Shown: positions 35,057 through 50,100 of the stretch, in pieces | How positions within the stretch are numbered: position 1 is the first letter of the stretch | Layout of the letters: every line of letters starts with the position of its first letter | Notes under the pieces: generated by a model | Database searches by the model: none | What the model was told of the DNA's origin: nothing | What the model saw: the letters and a program-made list of their open reading frames with translations, nothing else | Assembly: GCF_900324485.2 (NCBI RefSeq) | Contig: NC_046647.1 | Location: forward strand, 7,001,464 to 7,065,463 | From: Mastacembelus armatus | Lineage: Eukaryota; Chordata; Actinopteri; Synbranchiformes; Mastacembelidae | Direction of reading: 5' to 3' | Length of the DNA: 64,000 nt | Program-made: the position numbers and the translations under genes

Positions 35057-36937
35057 TTTTTTTTCCCATCTGAAAATAAAATGCTTGAATGGTTATAATT
35101 TTCAGACTAATACCAGATACTCTACCATCAGTATTTTGTACAAAATCACACACTGTTTTGAAATTGATTTTCACATTGAATCCGTTAGACATTAGTGATT
35201 AGTGTGTGAGAGGTTCAACAAGGAGCTTCTAATCCTGTAGGATGGAGGTCTCTGACGGACCAGTGGAGGAAGAATCCCTTTACAGCACCCCTCCCCTGGC
35301 CAATGAGCAGGGACACCACCCATACACATGGGCCAGGCCTCCCCAAAAATAACCTGGGACTACTGCACTGACAAATGTTGCTACTTTTACTGGTGACAAG
35401 TTACTCTAACTACTCAGCTCCATATCTTCCTGTAAACTCCAAGGTTGACTACGAGAAAACCAGGAAAGCTGGGCAGCTGCCTGCAACATTTTCCCTGGTG
35501 GCAGCAACCGGAAAACTGGAATTTCCCTCTTTGACCACAGGTGCACTCTGAGGATTAGTCCTGCACAGGGGGTCATCTGAGTTTAATCTGGAGGTAAAAC
35601 ACACCAACCCCTAATTTAATTGTTGTTGACTGTTTTTTGTTTTTTTTTACATCCACCTAATATGCTAAGTATCACTTCAAAAAACCTTACTGAGCCTCAG
35701 ACAAATTTGAGTGTGTCTGTTTCAGTGTTACGCTCCTATTCATCTGAATTATCTTAACCTGCCTGGGTGTTTGGTGCTCTATTTAGCCAGGGGCCCACTC
35801 ATCTGTGTGGGCTGTGACTGTGTGTTATCGCACTCAGCAGTGCCCCATTTATGATAATTATAGTTCTGTTTGGCTAATTGGATTAATGAGTGTTGTGACT
35901 GATCAAAATCATGATAACAAGGGCACACAGAGGGAGACAGGTTTTTTTTTTGTTGATTTTCTTGATGTAAACTGAGCCATAGCTATTATTAGATATGACT
36001 TGGAGCCTGTTTGCAAAGGATTAATGTACACAACAGCTGCAGCTTCAGGTCTGTTGGAAGGGCACTGCTGTCTCTCTTCATTGCGCAGATATGAGTGTCA
36101 GTGGCATATGTGTGCCCTATCTCATGTCTGTATTCAATAACTTGCTCATGTCTAGTTTTGCAAAGTTGTGTAAACGTCATATGAGTGTTGCTCAGTGGTG
36201 GATGGTGAAAAATCCTGCCTGTGTCCCATCAGATCTGGTGTTAGCACAAGAATCTGATGTGGACTGCTTTTAACCACACTTTCTACAGTCCTGCTCCATC
36301 TTTGCATCTTTGCAAGTGTTTTAAGTATACCACTAATATGAGCAATACTTATGGTACAGGTCAGTGTATGTTTGTATTTCTGCTCATTATTTTGCAGATA
36401 TCCCTGAGACATATGTGAAGGGATCTTAACAGCAGCATTGCTCTTTATTGACTTCTAACCTTAAGCATTTAAATGTCTGTCAGACGCCAATAACTTAAAG
36501 GATCATACATGTTTTATGCTGTTTACTACACACTGTGTATGATTTACATTACTGCTTATTAGGGCTACAACTAATATTCTACCAATTAGTTTATAGGTTA
36601 AGTGATAAGTCATGTACGTATAAAATACCATAAAATAGTGAAAACCTCCCCTCACACTTTCCCAGAACCCATCCTGTCTTTCTTATCAGCTTTATAGTAT
36701 GAAAACCAAAAGTAAAGCCAAAGATATCCAGTTTACAGACTACACATTTCAGAAGATGGAACTTGGACATTTTTCACAATTTCACTTAAAAAAATAACTT
36801 TCTGTGAATCAGCTCAGTAAGTAAATGACTAATCTTTTCAGCTCTGTTGCTTATCTTTTATTTTGCTGTCATACCTTCCATTCAGTCACTAGCTGGTCTT
36901 TTTCAGTGCGGTTTGTGTTCAAACATTATTTTTGCAG
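35057..36937 (+). other. mypn upstream region; candidate muscle promoter motifs
   Basis: No coding exon. The first coding exon of mypn starts at a splice acceptor (36936-36937), so a 5' untranslated exon must lie upstream, probably here. A CCAAT box at 35300-35304, a MEF2-like CCAAAAATAAC at 35343-35353 and a MyoD-type CAGCTG near 35475 cluster within 180 bp and would suit a muscle promoter. I could not fix the untranslated exon. Confidence 0.4.
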
Positions 36938-36938
36938 A

Positions 36939-39900
36939 ATGCAAGAGAACATTAACCAGCCACCGTCGCTGTCTCAGCTCTTAAGAGAGAGCTACCTGGC
37001 AGAGGCCAGAGCCCAGCAGCGCCACAGTGAGATGAGTCGCTCAGACGCTTCTTCCACACGTCTTCAGATCTATGGGTCCCTCAAAGGAAAGGCTGAGGAC
37101 TCTGTGGGCCTCAGTGACCCCCAGTTCCCAGATCTCTCAGCGTTCCTGAGCCAGGAGGAGCTGGACAAGAGTGTGAACCTGGCCTGTCAGGCCATTGGAC
37201 ATGAGCCCCATGAAGAGAGGGGAGAGGTCAAGACCTCTGTCACACAATTACCCCCCTCTAATATGTCCTCAGCCTCAGTTCCCTTTGCTAACCCCTCTCC
37301 TGCTCCTTTTGCTGCCCCCTTTGCTGTGCCCTTTACCCAACCAGCCCCTGACTTCAAAGACGTGCCTGCAACACATACAACATTCATGTCAGACAGAAAG
37401 ATGCATAAGGCCTCTACAAGGCAGGACAACATGATCAGGAGCAGCAGAGATTCCAGTGAAGGATTCAACGATTTTAACAGGTCAGCAAGGAACCCCCCGT
37501 ATGGTCTGGAGACCCAGTCCAAGAAGGAGTTTCTGAACAAGGCGGCAGACTTCATTGAGGAGCTCTCCTCTCTCTTCAAGGCCAACAGCTCCAAACGGGT
37601 AAGACCGAGAGCGTGCAAAGCTCACAGGAGTAGGGTTCAGGTCAAGAGCCAGGAAGATGGGCCAGTATGTCCCCTTGGCTCAGACAGCAGGGAGCGTGCT
37701 GTCATGCCCGTGGAGATGGAGAAAGAGAGACCCAGCACTGCTGTTAGCCACCAACCAGAGATCCAGCTGGATTCAGGGATTGAGCATGTAGAGTTTCAGG
37801 ATGGCAGGATAACTGACTCTGTATCCCAGGAGGTGCTGGACGAGGCCGAAAGCTTTGCCTTGACACAGACACCATACAGAGCTGAGCCTGTGTGTGAGCC
37901 TCCTCATTTCATCCAGAAACTGAAAAGCAGGGAGGTTCCAGAGGGCAGCAAGGTCCAGTTAGATTGCATTGTCAGAGGACTCCCTGTGCCTGAAGTCCGG
38001 TAAGAAAAACCCAAACAAATACGCTGACTGTTTCTAGGATTGTTGGCTTTTTGATATTTGTTTATCTCTTAGTTTGCAGCAAAACTTCCCAGTTGCTCTC
38101 TCAAGATTAGTCTACATTTGTCTCACCGGAAATAAAAGTACCAATTAAAAAAGCAGAAAGGCCATTGAGCTGTGAGGTGTCCGAACTGTACTAAAGGATC
38201 TGGGCCCACCTGAATGATCTATTTGTTTAAGAACAGGACACAAGAACAAGAGTTTAGGATAAGATATTTAATGTTAGGGGTGAATTTACCTTAGATTTCA
38301 AGTATTTGTACTCTGAATATTTTATACCAGTATTATCAGTGATTTTTTTAACAGTATACACAGAAATACAAGGTTTATATCAGAGCCTATTATCTAATGT
38401 AAATACGTTTAATAGCCAGATTTAGGAGATCTGGTAGTGTTATCGTTACATTGGTATCAGCTTTTCTATCTAATCACTCAGGATCATGATGATATTTCCC
38501 ACAAAGAATATAAACTATTTTGTGTATGGACTTTGGGTACTGCTCAGTAATTACAATGCGTTTTCAGAGGGTTAAGTTAATGATAAAGCATTTTCCTGGG
38601 AAATCCAGGCCGGCGTGACGTGTGGTGACTCTGAATGGTGGGAGTGTGTGTCTGTGTGCGGTCTGGGTTACGTCTGAGACAGTCACACAAGGTTTTATGT
38701 CGTTCTTCAGAAGAATACCACAAAGCTCTTCAATTGGGTGTGATTCTGATCTGTGGTCGAAATGAGCCAAAATCACATCTGACTGGATTCAATCTGTGGT
38801 ATTGCAGTAGAGCAGAAAACATATTGAAACATCACCACTTTACACTCACTACATTTGTCTTATGCTTTTTTTAAATTGCAGTTTCTTTTTGATATGTTTT
38901 AAATCATATGCAGTTTTTCTCTGAGGACAACAAAGACTTGAATAAGCGGAGCTGAGGTGTCACAGGGGGTATGGGCTTGTTGGTCCTGCTGGACATTGTC
39001 GAGCTGCTAACATATACTTGTCCGGGGAGAATGTAGCTCTCTGCCATTTTTAGACTGGACTGGCACTGTGAGCTGTAGTTGCGCCTGATAATGAAACCGA
39101 CCAAGCTCTTGACAGAAGCATGAAGAGTTAGGTAAGATGATTTACAGAGTTATTGCTGGGTGGACATCCGTATATGTTTTGTTTTTTTGGTTTCTTACAA
39201 ACATACAAGTTTTAATATTTGAATTAATGTTTCAGTGGTTTCTACTTTTCTGACATTATGTTCAAGCTTGGCTCTTACTTTACGTATTCTGTTCACATAC
39301 AGCTTGTTTCATTCACTTTAAAGTGATGTTTGTGCTTGTTTTTCTTGCCCAGGCAGCCACTGTGTTTGTGAATTTGATCTAAAGAAGCCAAACTAGAATA
39401 ATCAGGTTCATATTTCCGATTGGTTTGCAGTGGTGTAGTGTCTCTGTGTGTCAAGGTATGTCAGGGTATAGCATTGTGTGTATTCTAAGTCTATGTTTAG
39501 CATTGTGCGTAGGTGATTAGGTCAGCCAGTCAGAGCTCCCAGGCTCCAGAGGGAATCTCCTCTCTGGTTCTGATCTCTAGAGGGAAAATAGCCCTGACAG
39601 GTGCAGTGAGCGTGGTCTTTGCCTCGCAGATCAGTCACCTCATCTACTACTCATGCTTTTCAATTTAGGCGCTTACTCACTAGAAACCACAATGACAGCA
39701 GATTCCAGCAGCATTGCATCCTAGTTATCAGGAACAGATTTTTATCACTGCTTTGTGTTTTGCCTGGAAACTACACAAAGAATTGTTTAAATACCAAAGC
39801 TTAAATGAATCCCTTTTCATAGTCCAAACTAGTTGAGAGGCCATGGGGACAATCAAGTCTGGAGTTTGGGACATTTTTCAGCTAGAGCGCTAAGTAATAT

Positions 39901-42900
39901 AATAACTGTGCTCAATCCATGAGCTTGATAAAATCACTGGGTTATGACTGTATGACGATGTCTTGCCAGATGGTAACACATCACCTCATTCCTGTTTGTT
40001 TATTGGCTGGATTTAATAAAGCATCAGGGTCTCATCTGCTGAAAATAGATGCACTTTGACGTAGTGGCTGCTGCATATGTTGCTGGTCAGGACAGGGAAG
40101 AAGTTAGAGGTTTATTATTATAGTTTTACAATGAATAAATAGACTGTTGCCAACTGCTTCTCCAATAATAGTAAATATTTTCTAAGTTGGACTAATAACT
40201 AACCTGAATTTCCCTTCAGGGATTAATAAAGTTGATCTTTTCCTATCTTAATGTCAGCTACATAATATTAGCAAGGTAAGAAGTTTTCCTATCATTTATA
40301 GCATCTTTTAAATGAAACCTTTTGTCCATGTATTCCTAATTTGGCAGTCTAGAAGCATAGATTATAATATTGATTATTGATTTTAGGGACCTACACCTGA
40401 TTTAACCTGCTTTGAGTCCAACTGGGAAAAAAAAAAAACTGACATAATAATAAAGTGCATTTACTTTTCATTCACATCCACTTTAACAGGTTAGTGTGGT
40501 TTGGTGTTCCACTACTTCAGAACATCAACAGTGCACTGAAGCTCCCACTAGACTGGCATGGCATGGTTGTTTCTTGTCTTACAGGGAAGGGGATAGCGAG
40601 CTTGCTCATCAAAACATCTTCCTCTTGGCCTGCGTGACTCTACTGAGTGTAACCAAGCCAGAAACACTATTAGGCAACCACAGAAAACACCACATGGTAG
40701 CAGCATCAAAGAAGCACTGTCAGAGAGTTAAGATTAAATAAAAGAGAATGTGTAAAAATGGGGTTTTGAGTAACAAAGCAAAAGTAGGAGTCTTAAATCC
40801 ATCCCTCCATCCATTATGTATACCTGCTTATTCCTTAACCAGGGTCACGGGGATATGCTGGAGCCTGGAGAGTCTTAAATATTCTCATGTAAACCTAGTG
40901 AGTGCCTTCACTAAGGTGAAAATAGAATTACTATCAGAAAACAACTCAAATATAGTTGCAGATAGGTAAGAAAGGAAAAACCTGTTATATGAGCAAACTG
41001 GTTTGGGAGAATCATGTTCATCCCTCTATTAGACTAGAGTAGAGCAGGGCCAAGGGCTAAGATGCTTAATGTTTTTTCCATTTGTATGATTTGTATGATC
41101 AGGGTGAAAATACCAATGTGGCATCTTGACTGTAATCATTCCATATGAATACACATTAGTAACTAATTCATATCCAATTTTCCTGACTGTCCGGTAATAA
41201 GTGAATATTCCTATTTTCTGTCCCTGCAAAACTAGAGGTACATGAAATAGCCACTATAACAGTGAATAACAGGAGTAAAGCTGTATGAATTGAGTAATTT
41301 TCAAAACCATGTGTATGTGTGTGTAAAAATACTAATTTTAATAGCCATTTCTGTAAATGTGTAATTACAGGTGGTTTTGTGAGGGCAAGGAGCTGGAAAA
41401 CAGCCCTGATATTCAGATCATCACCAACGGTGAGCTGCACTCTCTGATCATCGCAGAGGCATTTGAAGAAGATACTGGACGCTACTCCTGCTTCGCTTCT
41501 AATTTCTATGGCACAGACTCCACATCAGCCGAGATTTATGTAGAAGGTGACTCATGTGCTCCTGCTGACACTTTCACAGGCTCACGTAAAACACTGTTAG
41601 TGATCAACTCTTCACACTTTACACTTTGCTTTAAACCCACAGGTGCCTCTTCCTCGGATTCTGACGGGGAACAGCACACTGAACATATAGCCCAGTGAGT
41701 TTTTACCATGTTGCCATAAAGACCTGCTTCAAAAAATAATACATGTGGACCTTTAGCTCCCTGTTTGCAATGTTAAGTAAGGCCATTCCTTTCTCTCTTC
41801 TGTGATTTTCAAAGGTTGCAGAGAAAAACCCAAAAGTCAACTGCATCATCAAGCCATACTCTCTCTGCAGAAGAGGAAGAGTCTGTGCCCTCCCAGCTTG
41901 CATCAGTCACCGAGGAGCCAGAAGAGGAGCCGTCCTTGCGATCAACAAATAAACCCTTTCCATCGCTCCAGACAGCCACCACCACACTTTCCATACCAGA
42001 GCTCTCCAAAGCACCTGTGGCATCCACTGCCCTGCCCACTCAGGAGGAACCAACAGTGTCACTTGTGCAGGTGTTTCCTACATTGTCACAAAGCAATACA
42101 GAAGGTACAGAGGCACAGGAAGTGTCAACATCTGTCACAGTCATATCCACGCCACAGTTGGTGCAGGCAGCTACACTGACCTCTGCATCACTGCCTTTAA
42201 ACCCTGTGGTTTCATCTGTGCTTCCTGTCCTGTCACAGACACCCCAACCAGAGGTAAAGCAGCTGAAACACTTCCTTCCTCTATGATTTTTGTTTCATGA
42301 TTAGTTTTGTATTTTTTTAATTATCATTTATTTATGTCTTTTTTAAATCTATAGACTCAAACCTCCAACCAGAACTATCTACAAGGGTTAAACGGACAAC
42401 CTGTCATGGCTGCCCCTGTATTCACAAAGGTAGAGACATTTTCAAAAGGAAGTATGTATATATGTCGTATATTGTACATTTCTTGATGTAACATTCAGCC
42501 TATATTGTCCCTTCAGAGGCTGCAGGACATTGTTGCCTCAGAAGGCCAGCTGGTGGTGCTAGAGTGCCGTGTGAAAGGGCTGCCGTCCCCCCGAGTGGAC
42601 TGGTACAGAGAGGGAAAAAACATAGAGGACTCTCCAGATTTCAGGATTCTGCAAAAAAGCAAGTTGTGCTGCTCTTCCATCACTGTCACACTGAATCTGC
42701 ACGTGGGCGTATCTACTTTTTAGACAGTTGTATCTGGCTGGAGCCACATTTCCCACTTTAAAAAAACTGGGTTTATTTCCCTTTAATTTAAATATATATA
42801 TCTCACAATTTATGATGATGCTATAATAAGAACATTACTATTGTTTCATTTAGTGTAAGAAATCAGTCAAGGTGAAAATAAAAACATTAAACTGAGTTTT

Positions 42901-45900
42901 GAGGGGGTGAGTGTAGTGAGCTGAAAGAGCTATGAAATGTTAATGCTGTAATAGATGTTATGGGTGAGGATGTGCTTGTTTGCACACGTCTACAGCTCAT
43001 ATACTGTGAATAAGGTCTTTTTAGAAAACACAGCAACAACCAGCTGTTACAGTTAATTTCAGTTCCATAATGATGTTGGTACTTGTTTCCGTTTCAGAGC
43101 CAAGGTCTCCAGCTGAACCAGGTACATATTCCATTAAATCTTAATCTGACAAAAATATAAGTACTGATTGCACAGAAGCAGCTGCCTGTCTGTATATGAT
43201 GCTGCAGTTTGTACATGTTACTGTGCTGATGTGTTTATAGTCCTTGGCTAAGTCTACTGCTCTTCTTCTGTACATAAACCAGGGCTGCTTTTCCCTGACT
43301 CTGCACCATATAAGGTAGTTTCTCATCCCGTGTCGAACCACCATGGCAGATCTTTTCAACCTGCCTTAGCTGCAGATAGACTCTCAGTGCCAGAGATACA
43401 AATAAAACCTCACCCCTGAGCATTTGAATCACAAGTCATGCATCTCTTCTCATTGTATTGAGACTCTTTGCTGGTTGAGAGAGGATGCAGCTGTAGCTTG
43501 ATTATGTGAGTATCACCTTTTTTGTCTCTATCTCTAGAGGAAATATGCAATCTGGTCATTGCTGAGGTCTTTTTGGAAGATTCAGGGATGTTTACTTGTA
43601 CAGCAAGCAACAAGTATGGAACCGTGTCCAGCTCTGCTGCACTGAAGGTCGAAGGTAATATTTTTATTTTGCTTTACAACAGTTAATATATGTTCTTATA
43701 AAAGTACATTCAGTGTCTCTGTATCCATGTCACTGATTCTCCTCAGGCAGTGGGAGGAGCAGCAGCCACATGAGGCCTTTCAGCGGTCTGACAGTGGAGC
43801 CAAATCGAGTCCAAGAGCCTTCGGCATCAGAGCATGCTGTAAACCTTCAAACAGAGGTCTCTGTGACCAACAGCATTAAGCCCCACTCCAGCACCATTCG
43901 CCTAGACCCGCTTGTCTCTAGCACCTTGCGCCTGGACCCCTTAAACACCAGCACCCTCCATCTGGACCCTCAGAGCTCCAGCATGTTGCGTCCAGACCCC
44001 CTTCGCATAAGCTTCCCTAGTCTGGAGCCCTCCAGCCTGACCAGCAGCAGCTCCAGCCCGAGCTCTCATAGCAGCGGCACCTCAAACTTAGATCCTATTT
44101 ACATTTACCAGAACCCTCCTACACACTCAAAACCTTTCTCTGCTCCATCTGCAGTTCAGACTACAGCTGAAAAAGAAGTGTCCAGACCTTCAGTGACATT
44201 GCCTGACAATCCCAAAGTTAAGGGGACCCCAAACCATCAGAATGGGAGCTCCATTGTGGTGCCCCTGCCTGATCCTCCTCCTAACTCCTGCCTAAAGACA
44301 GGTACTCCAACAAACCACAAAGACTCACGCTCCAGCTCCAGAGTGGGCCTGCGTGTGCACTTCAAACTGCCTGAGGATGAGGAGGATGATCAAAGTGACA
44401 ATGAGGATCAGGAAGACATCACCCAGGCATCACTCAACAAAGGACCACCACCAGTGCTGGCCAAACCCAAACTGTGAGTAGAGCAAATAAAAACACAAGG
44501 CTGTTTGAATGCTCTGCTCTGCAGCAATACTGTATGGGGGGGAGTCATTTGTACATGCCCAGACCTTGTCCTTACTGTGCACAGCATCAAAGACATTTTG
44601 ATAGGTTTTATTGAGAGGTGGGAGGTTCCTCCTCCACTGGCTCAACCAGCAGCTGTAGTCAGTTGCAGTTCACAAATGAATACACGCAGACTTCAAATGT
44701 GGACCTTCCCGCTTTCTAAAACAAAGGATGGCATTTACTACTTGTAAGTTGACATTTATGTATTTATGATATTTCAGGTAATACTGTAGATGAAAATTTG
44801 GATGGTTTATTTAGAGGTCCACTGCTCATTTCACATAAGGCATAATAGGCCTAAAATAACAAAGCTAAAGATGACAGTTTGCCCTCTATTGTTGAGTTTA
44901 ATTAGATTTGTCATTATTGGAAGATAAGTAAATTAGAACAAGTGGTGCACTAAACGCTGAAAGTGTCTCTGGCTTGGACAGTGTTTTCTTTGCAGACTAC
45001 TTGTTGGGAGCCCATAAAAGGGCAGAGTATTCTTCATGCTGGCTTTGGCTCGTTCCTGCTGGGGTTAATTTATGAGAACTGTGCACTGAGCCTCTCTAAT
45101 CTTCACCATGTAGAGTCTGAGCTTTTGCGAGGATCTTTTTTTATTTTTGGTTTTGTTTGCTCAACAGGGACCCAGCCCAGCTCCAGCTTCTCCACAACCA
45201 GGTTCTCATGGAGCAGCAGCAGGAGCAGGAGACTGAACCTCAGACCCAAATCCACACCCAGCCTCAATCTCAATCCTCATTTCAGGTGCAGATCGAGCCT
45301 GGGGTCCAAAGCTCCCAACAGGGCCCGCTGTGGTCACCCAGAATGCACCGGGAACCCCATCCACCCCTTGTCCAGCCCAACACCACAAAGCCCCCACAGC
45401 AGACACCCCAACCTGTGCCTCCACTGACTACCAGACCCCCTGCTCCCTCTCTGAGCTCCATTCCAGCACTCAACACCACCTTTTCACCTCATCTCACCAC
45501 CTCTCCTGCTTCTTCTTTCAGCTCCCCTTTTTCTACTCCACAGCTGAAGACTTCCATACTGGTGACCTCTCCTCCACCCACACCACAACTAAATACAGCT
45601 CCTCCTCTGGGTACAGCACCCGTAACCCAGATAAACACCATCCATGCCTCCCACCTCAACCTGACCCCTGCAGCTCTTGCAAGAACGGCACCCAAACCCA
45701 AATTTTGCGCTCCTACTGCACCAAAGCTTAGCACAGTCCCTGTAGATTTGACCACAACCTTAGAGCAGATCACATCTCCCACTCCTCTGCTGAGAAGCAC
45801 TCATGCCTCCCTCATGAACCTCACCGCCACCTCCCACACTTTCAACTACACCCGACCTAAAGAGTTCTTAGCAGCTCAGACCATCTCACCAGTCAGGAGT

Positions 45901-47117
45901 CCTTCCCCAACTGAATCCCCGGTTCCTCTGCTCCACGAGCTGGCTGCTGAGCTCAACTCCTCTGCAGCCAGCTCCCCTACGCTTCCTCCATTTTCTCCTC
46001 CACCCAGGATCCTCCCCACAAGGTTGATCAAGTCTCCCACCAGCCCTCCATCCCTAGTGTCCTCGCCCACACCGGGGTCAGCACCATTCCTGAATAGCGT
46101 GTTCGGCTTACGAGCACAGTCACCTCCCCAGGCCTCTTCTCCCACCTCCAGCAGCTCCACCCCCAGCCCCATTCAAAATCCTGTGGCGTTCCTCAGTTCC
46201 GTCCTGCCGTCCCTCGCCCCAAGTCCTCCCACCAACTCAATGGGTCTGCCCATGGGAGCTCCATTAGGGTATGCCCTCTGTCTGATGCACTGAAGTGCTC
46301 TTATATGCTAAACCTTCACATGCTCTAATACATTGTTCCATCTTTCTATTCAGGCAACAAAAGAAAGCATCTAGGGGGCGTCCCCTCTCAGCTGAAGATA
46401 TTCGTGAGCGAAAAGAAGTTCTCCTTCTAGACATCGAGAAAAAGCTTCGATTTAGAGATGACACTCTACATTTTGCACATCAACAGGTACTAGAGAGCAA
46501 TTCTGATTGAGCTTTCCCTTTTTACTCCCTCAGTTGCAGTGATGTAGTAATGAATCAATACAATAATGAAAAGAACTGTTTACTATAAACAAAAGATTTT
46601 GAAAGATTTACGTCAGGCTAAAAGGTGGGTCCACTGCATATTTTTTTAAAGTCAGTCTCTATTACATCCCTGCTCAGTGTGATATCAGCAAATAAATGAA
46701 GAAACAGTTAAAACCCAACAAATTTTAAAGAAATGTTATTGTTTTCTGCTTGAATACCTGAATTTAAATTGAATATTAATGTTATTTTATTATTTTATGT
46801 TTTAAAATTTTTTTTAAAGCCTATTTTTATTTTATAGTGGCACAGTAATGTTTTTTTCAGACAGTTGGGTTTTCACTGCCCTCACACACCCCCACCCTCT
46901 GTAAACCTAGCAAGTTTACCAAATTAGGCAAATTAGACCAGCTAGTTCCTGTTATCTAGAATAACAACATAATCCTAACTCTACCGCAGGGGTAGCTGCT
47001 TCAATCATTTCACAAATCATGTTTCATTCTATATATGTATATGGGTGTCAGGGTTATTGTATGTCTCTCTATGATTTAACATTTTTAACTATATGTTGAA
47101 AAAGTATTCATATTCAT

Positions 47118-47171
<54 letters not shown>

Positions 47172-50100
47172 ATGTATATGTAATTTCCCATGTGTCTGAC
47201 TTTATACTTTATACTGTGTTTACTTTGAGAATATTTTTCATCAACATATAATTAAAAATGTAAAATCATGGAGAGACATACAATAACCCTGACTCAGATG
47301 AAAAACCTGCTTCAGTTCGGCAGCACATCAGCCATCCCCCTCATTGTGTGGCCATGCACTTTAACTGCATACTGTACACATGCTATTAACAATAGCGCTA
47401 GTCCATCAGTTTATGTTTGCATGTACAGTTTGTGTGCTTTTGTTGGTGTTCCTCATCCATCCCTATCCTCCTTAGAAGCTGAGTAATGAGGGGAAAACAG
47501 CGAGCAGACCCTTCGGACCAAATATTCCTGCTCCTGTCTTTTACTATGATGAGGTACACGGAACTTCCTGTCCCAAGCACAGCCTTGATTGAAGCTTTAA
47601 TATCATGGTTAATTATTTTAATCTATAATCAAAGATTCAAGCTTCTGTTTGATAATATATAACGTACAGGAACACTAAAAACATATTTTAAGGTTAAAAT
47701 TCATGAAGTTAGGAATTAGAGTTTTCTGTAAACTTATTTTATATTTTTCCCATTGAAGGTTTTTTTTCATTTTCCTTATTGCTTTTTAGATTTTTCCAAA
47801 AGGCCATACCGACATAGTCCTTCTTTGTTATACTCACTGAGAAAACTCTGTTCCTAAACCTGCATATATTGTTTACGTTTCACAATATGAACAGAACAAG
47901 TCTAAATGTGTAAATGTCTAGAAATTATGTTTTTCAACTCTGCAGTTTATGTTCCTCTGTTCTCTGTTTTGCCCTCTGCCTTTTGTTTGGTCGAATGAGT
48001 AAAATGTGTTATAGCCAGGACTGATAGAGTCAGATAGCTGCCTCAGCACCATGCTTGTCATCAGACGCACAACCTGTACCTCTTTGTTTTGAGATTTGAG
48101 TCATGGATTTTTACTACTGTTGCTACATGGTAAATGGACACATATGGAATGTATGTGCATGTTATTGTTATCAACGGTTGAAAGGGAAATTTCCTATGAG
48201 CACAAAGATGGTGTGTGCTGTAGTGATTACTTTTATGTAGTGGTCTTTCCTTTTCCAGGAGTACAAGGTTTCCAGTTTTGAGCAAAGACTAATGAGCGAG
48301 ATTGAGTTCCGTTTGGAGCGAACACCTGTGGAGGAGTCGGATGATGAGGTGCAGCACGATGATGTCCCTACAGGCAAATGCATTGCCCCCATATTTGACA
48401 AGAAACTGAAGCATTTCAAGGCTGTGGAGGGTCTGCCTGTCACATTCTCATGTAAAGTAGTGGGAATCCCTATACCAAAGGTGAGAGGTCAATGTACTGT
48501 ACAAATTATAGTGTAATCTTTTGCTGTCAGCCCTCACATTTACCACCGACATCTGTCTCTCACCAGGTTTACTGGTTCAAGGATGGCAAACAGATACTGA
48601 GGAAGAATGTCCATTACAAGAAGATTCGAGAGGGGGACGGGACCTGTGCTTTACACATAGAGTCCACGACCAATGATGATGATGGCAACTACACCATCAT
48701 GGCAGCTAATCCACAGGTGTTACTTCACTCTCAGTCTCATATTCATGTTCAGCATTTTCTCTCAAGCTGCAAAATCTGATTTGATGTCTAATGACCTTTA
48801 GGGGCGAATCAGCTGCTCGGGTCACTTGATCGTCCAAACGGGACCTCCCAGACACCGACTGATACCTATTCACTCTCAGAGGTGAGCAGTACTGAGCCTG
48901 CAGTGTGTATATAAACTGTATACAAACAATGAAGAACACGATAGAACACAGTATAATGTAGACATATGTTGAAGACATATGTTGTCACAGGTGTTCATAC
49001 AGCAGCCTCCACTGATATGTTTGCTGATAAATTAATAAGCATTTTTTATCAGCCTACTGTTGTATTATAGTGTGTCGTAAACATTCATTATTTGTCTATA
49101 TAATGTTCATTAATGCTAAACAGGAGGGGCTCAAAGTGAAGTGTTACAGATGTTTTGCACTCGGCACACGTGTCCTGTAACATGCTCTCTGCTCACCTCT
49201 ACATGCTGCCAGAGTGCGAGCCCGCATACAGGAAGTTGAAGGTGATCAAATGCAGGAGCGCTTTTTTCGACCTCACTTCCTCCAGGCTCCGGGCGACATG
49301 CTGGCCCACGAGGGGAGACTGTGCAGGTTAGACTGCAAGGTAGGTAGCAGGTCCTGGCATTAAGTGCAATCTGTAATATACAGCATTGTTGCTTTGTCTT
49401 ACTGTCATCTATTCCTTAACCAGGTGAGTGGACTACCCAGCCCAGAGCTGATGTGGTTGGTCAACGGGAGGCCAATCTATCCAGACTTGTACCACAAGAT
49501 GCTGGTGCGGGAGAATGGCATCCATTCTCTGGTCATTGACCCTGTGACGCAGAATGACGCTGGCACATACACCTGTATTGCAAGCAACAAAGCAGGGCAG
49601 AGCTCCTTTAGTCTAGAACTGAAAGTTGTGGGTAAGGAACAGATACAATCAATGACATTTCTTTAGGATGACAAAATGGCACTAAGTTGAGTAGTTCAGT
49701 GTAACGTCCCATGGCATGTTGAAGTTCCAGTAATCTAATGTCCCTTTAGAGAAAGAGAGGAAGCATCCTCCACTGTTTGTGGAGAAGCTGCAGAACATGG
49801 GTATTCCTGAAGGAGCTCCAGTCAGGCTGGAGTGTCGGGTGGTAGGTATGCCCCCTCCACTCATCTTCTGGAAGAAAGACAATGACACCATTTCTAAAAC
49901 TAAGGACAGAATCAGGTTAGTAGTAATTCTGAGCCTGCTCCTGTAGCTCTTTCAGTACCATGCATTAAAACCTTATAGTTTCCATTGAAATCAGAATGAT
50001 TTCTCCATTATCTGTTTATTTCAGCATGACCCAGGATGCCACAGGATATGTGTGTCTCCTTATCCAGCCAACAACAAAAGATGATGCAGGCTGGTACACA

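Noticed and set aside
37187-37618. 143-codon open frame antisense to mypn exon 1
   Set aside because: A shadow of the long coding exon with no family similarity and no splice or promoter context.
45489-45800. Open frame antisense to mypn exon 10
   Set aside because: Shadow of the Pro/Ser/Thr-rich exon, Gly/Val-rich in reverse.
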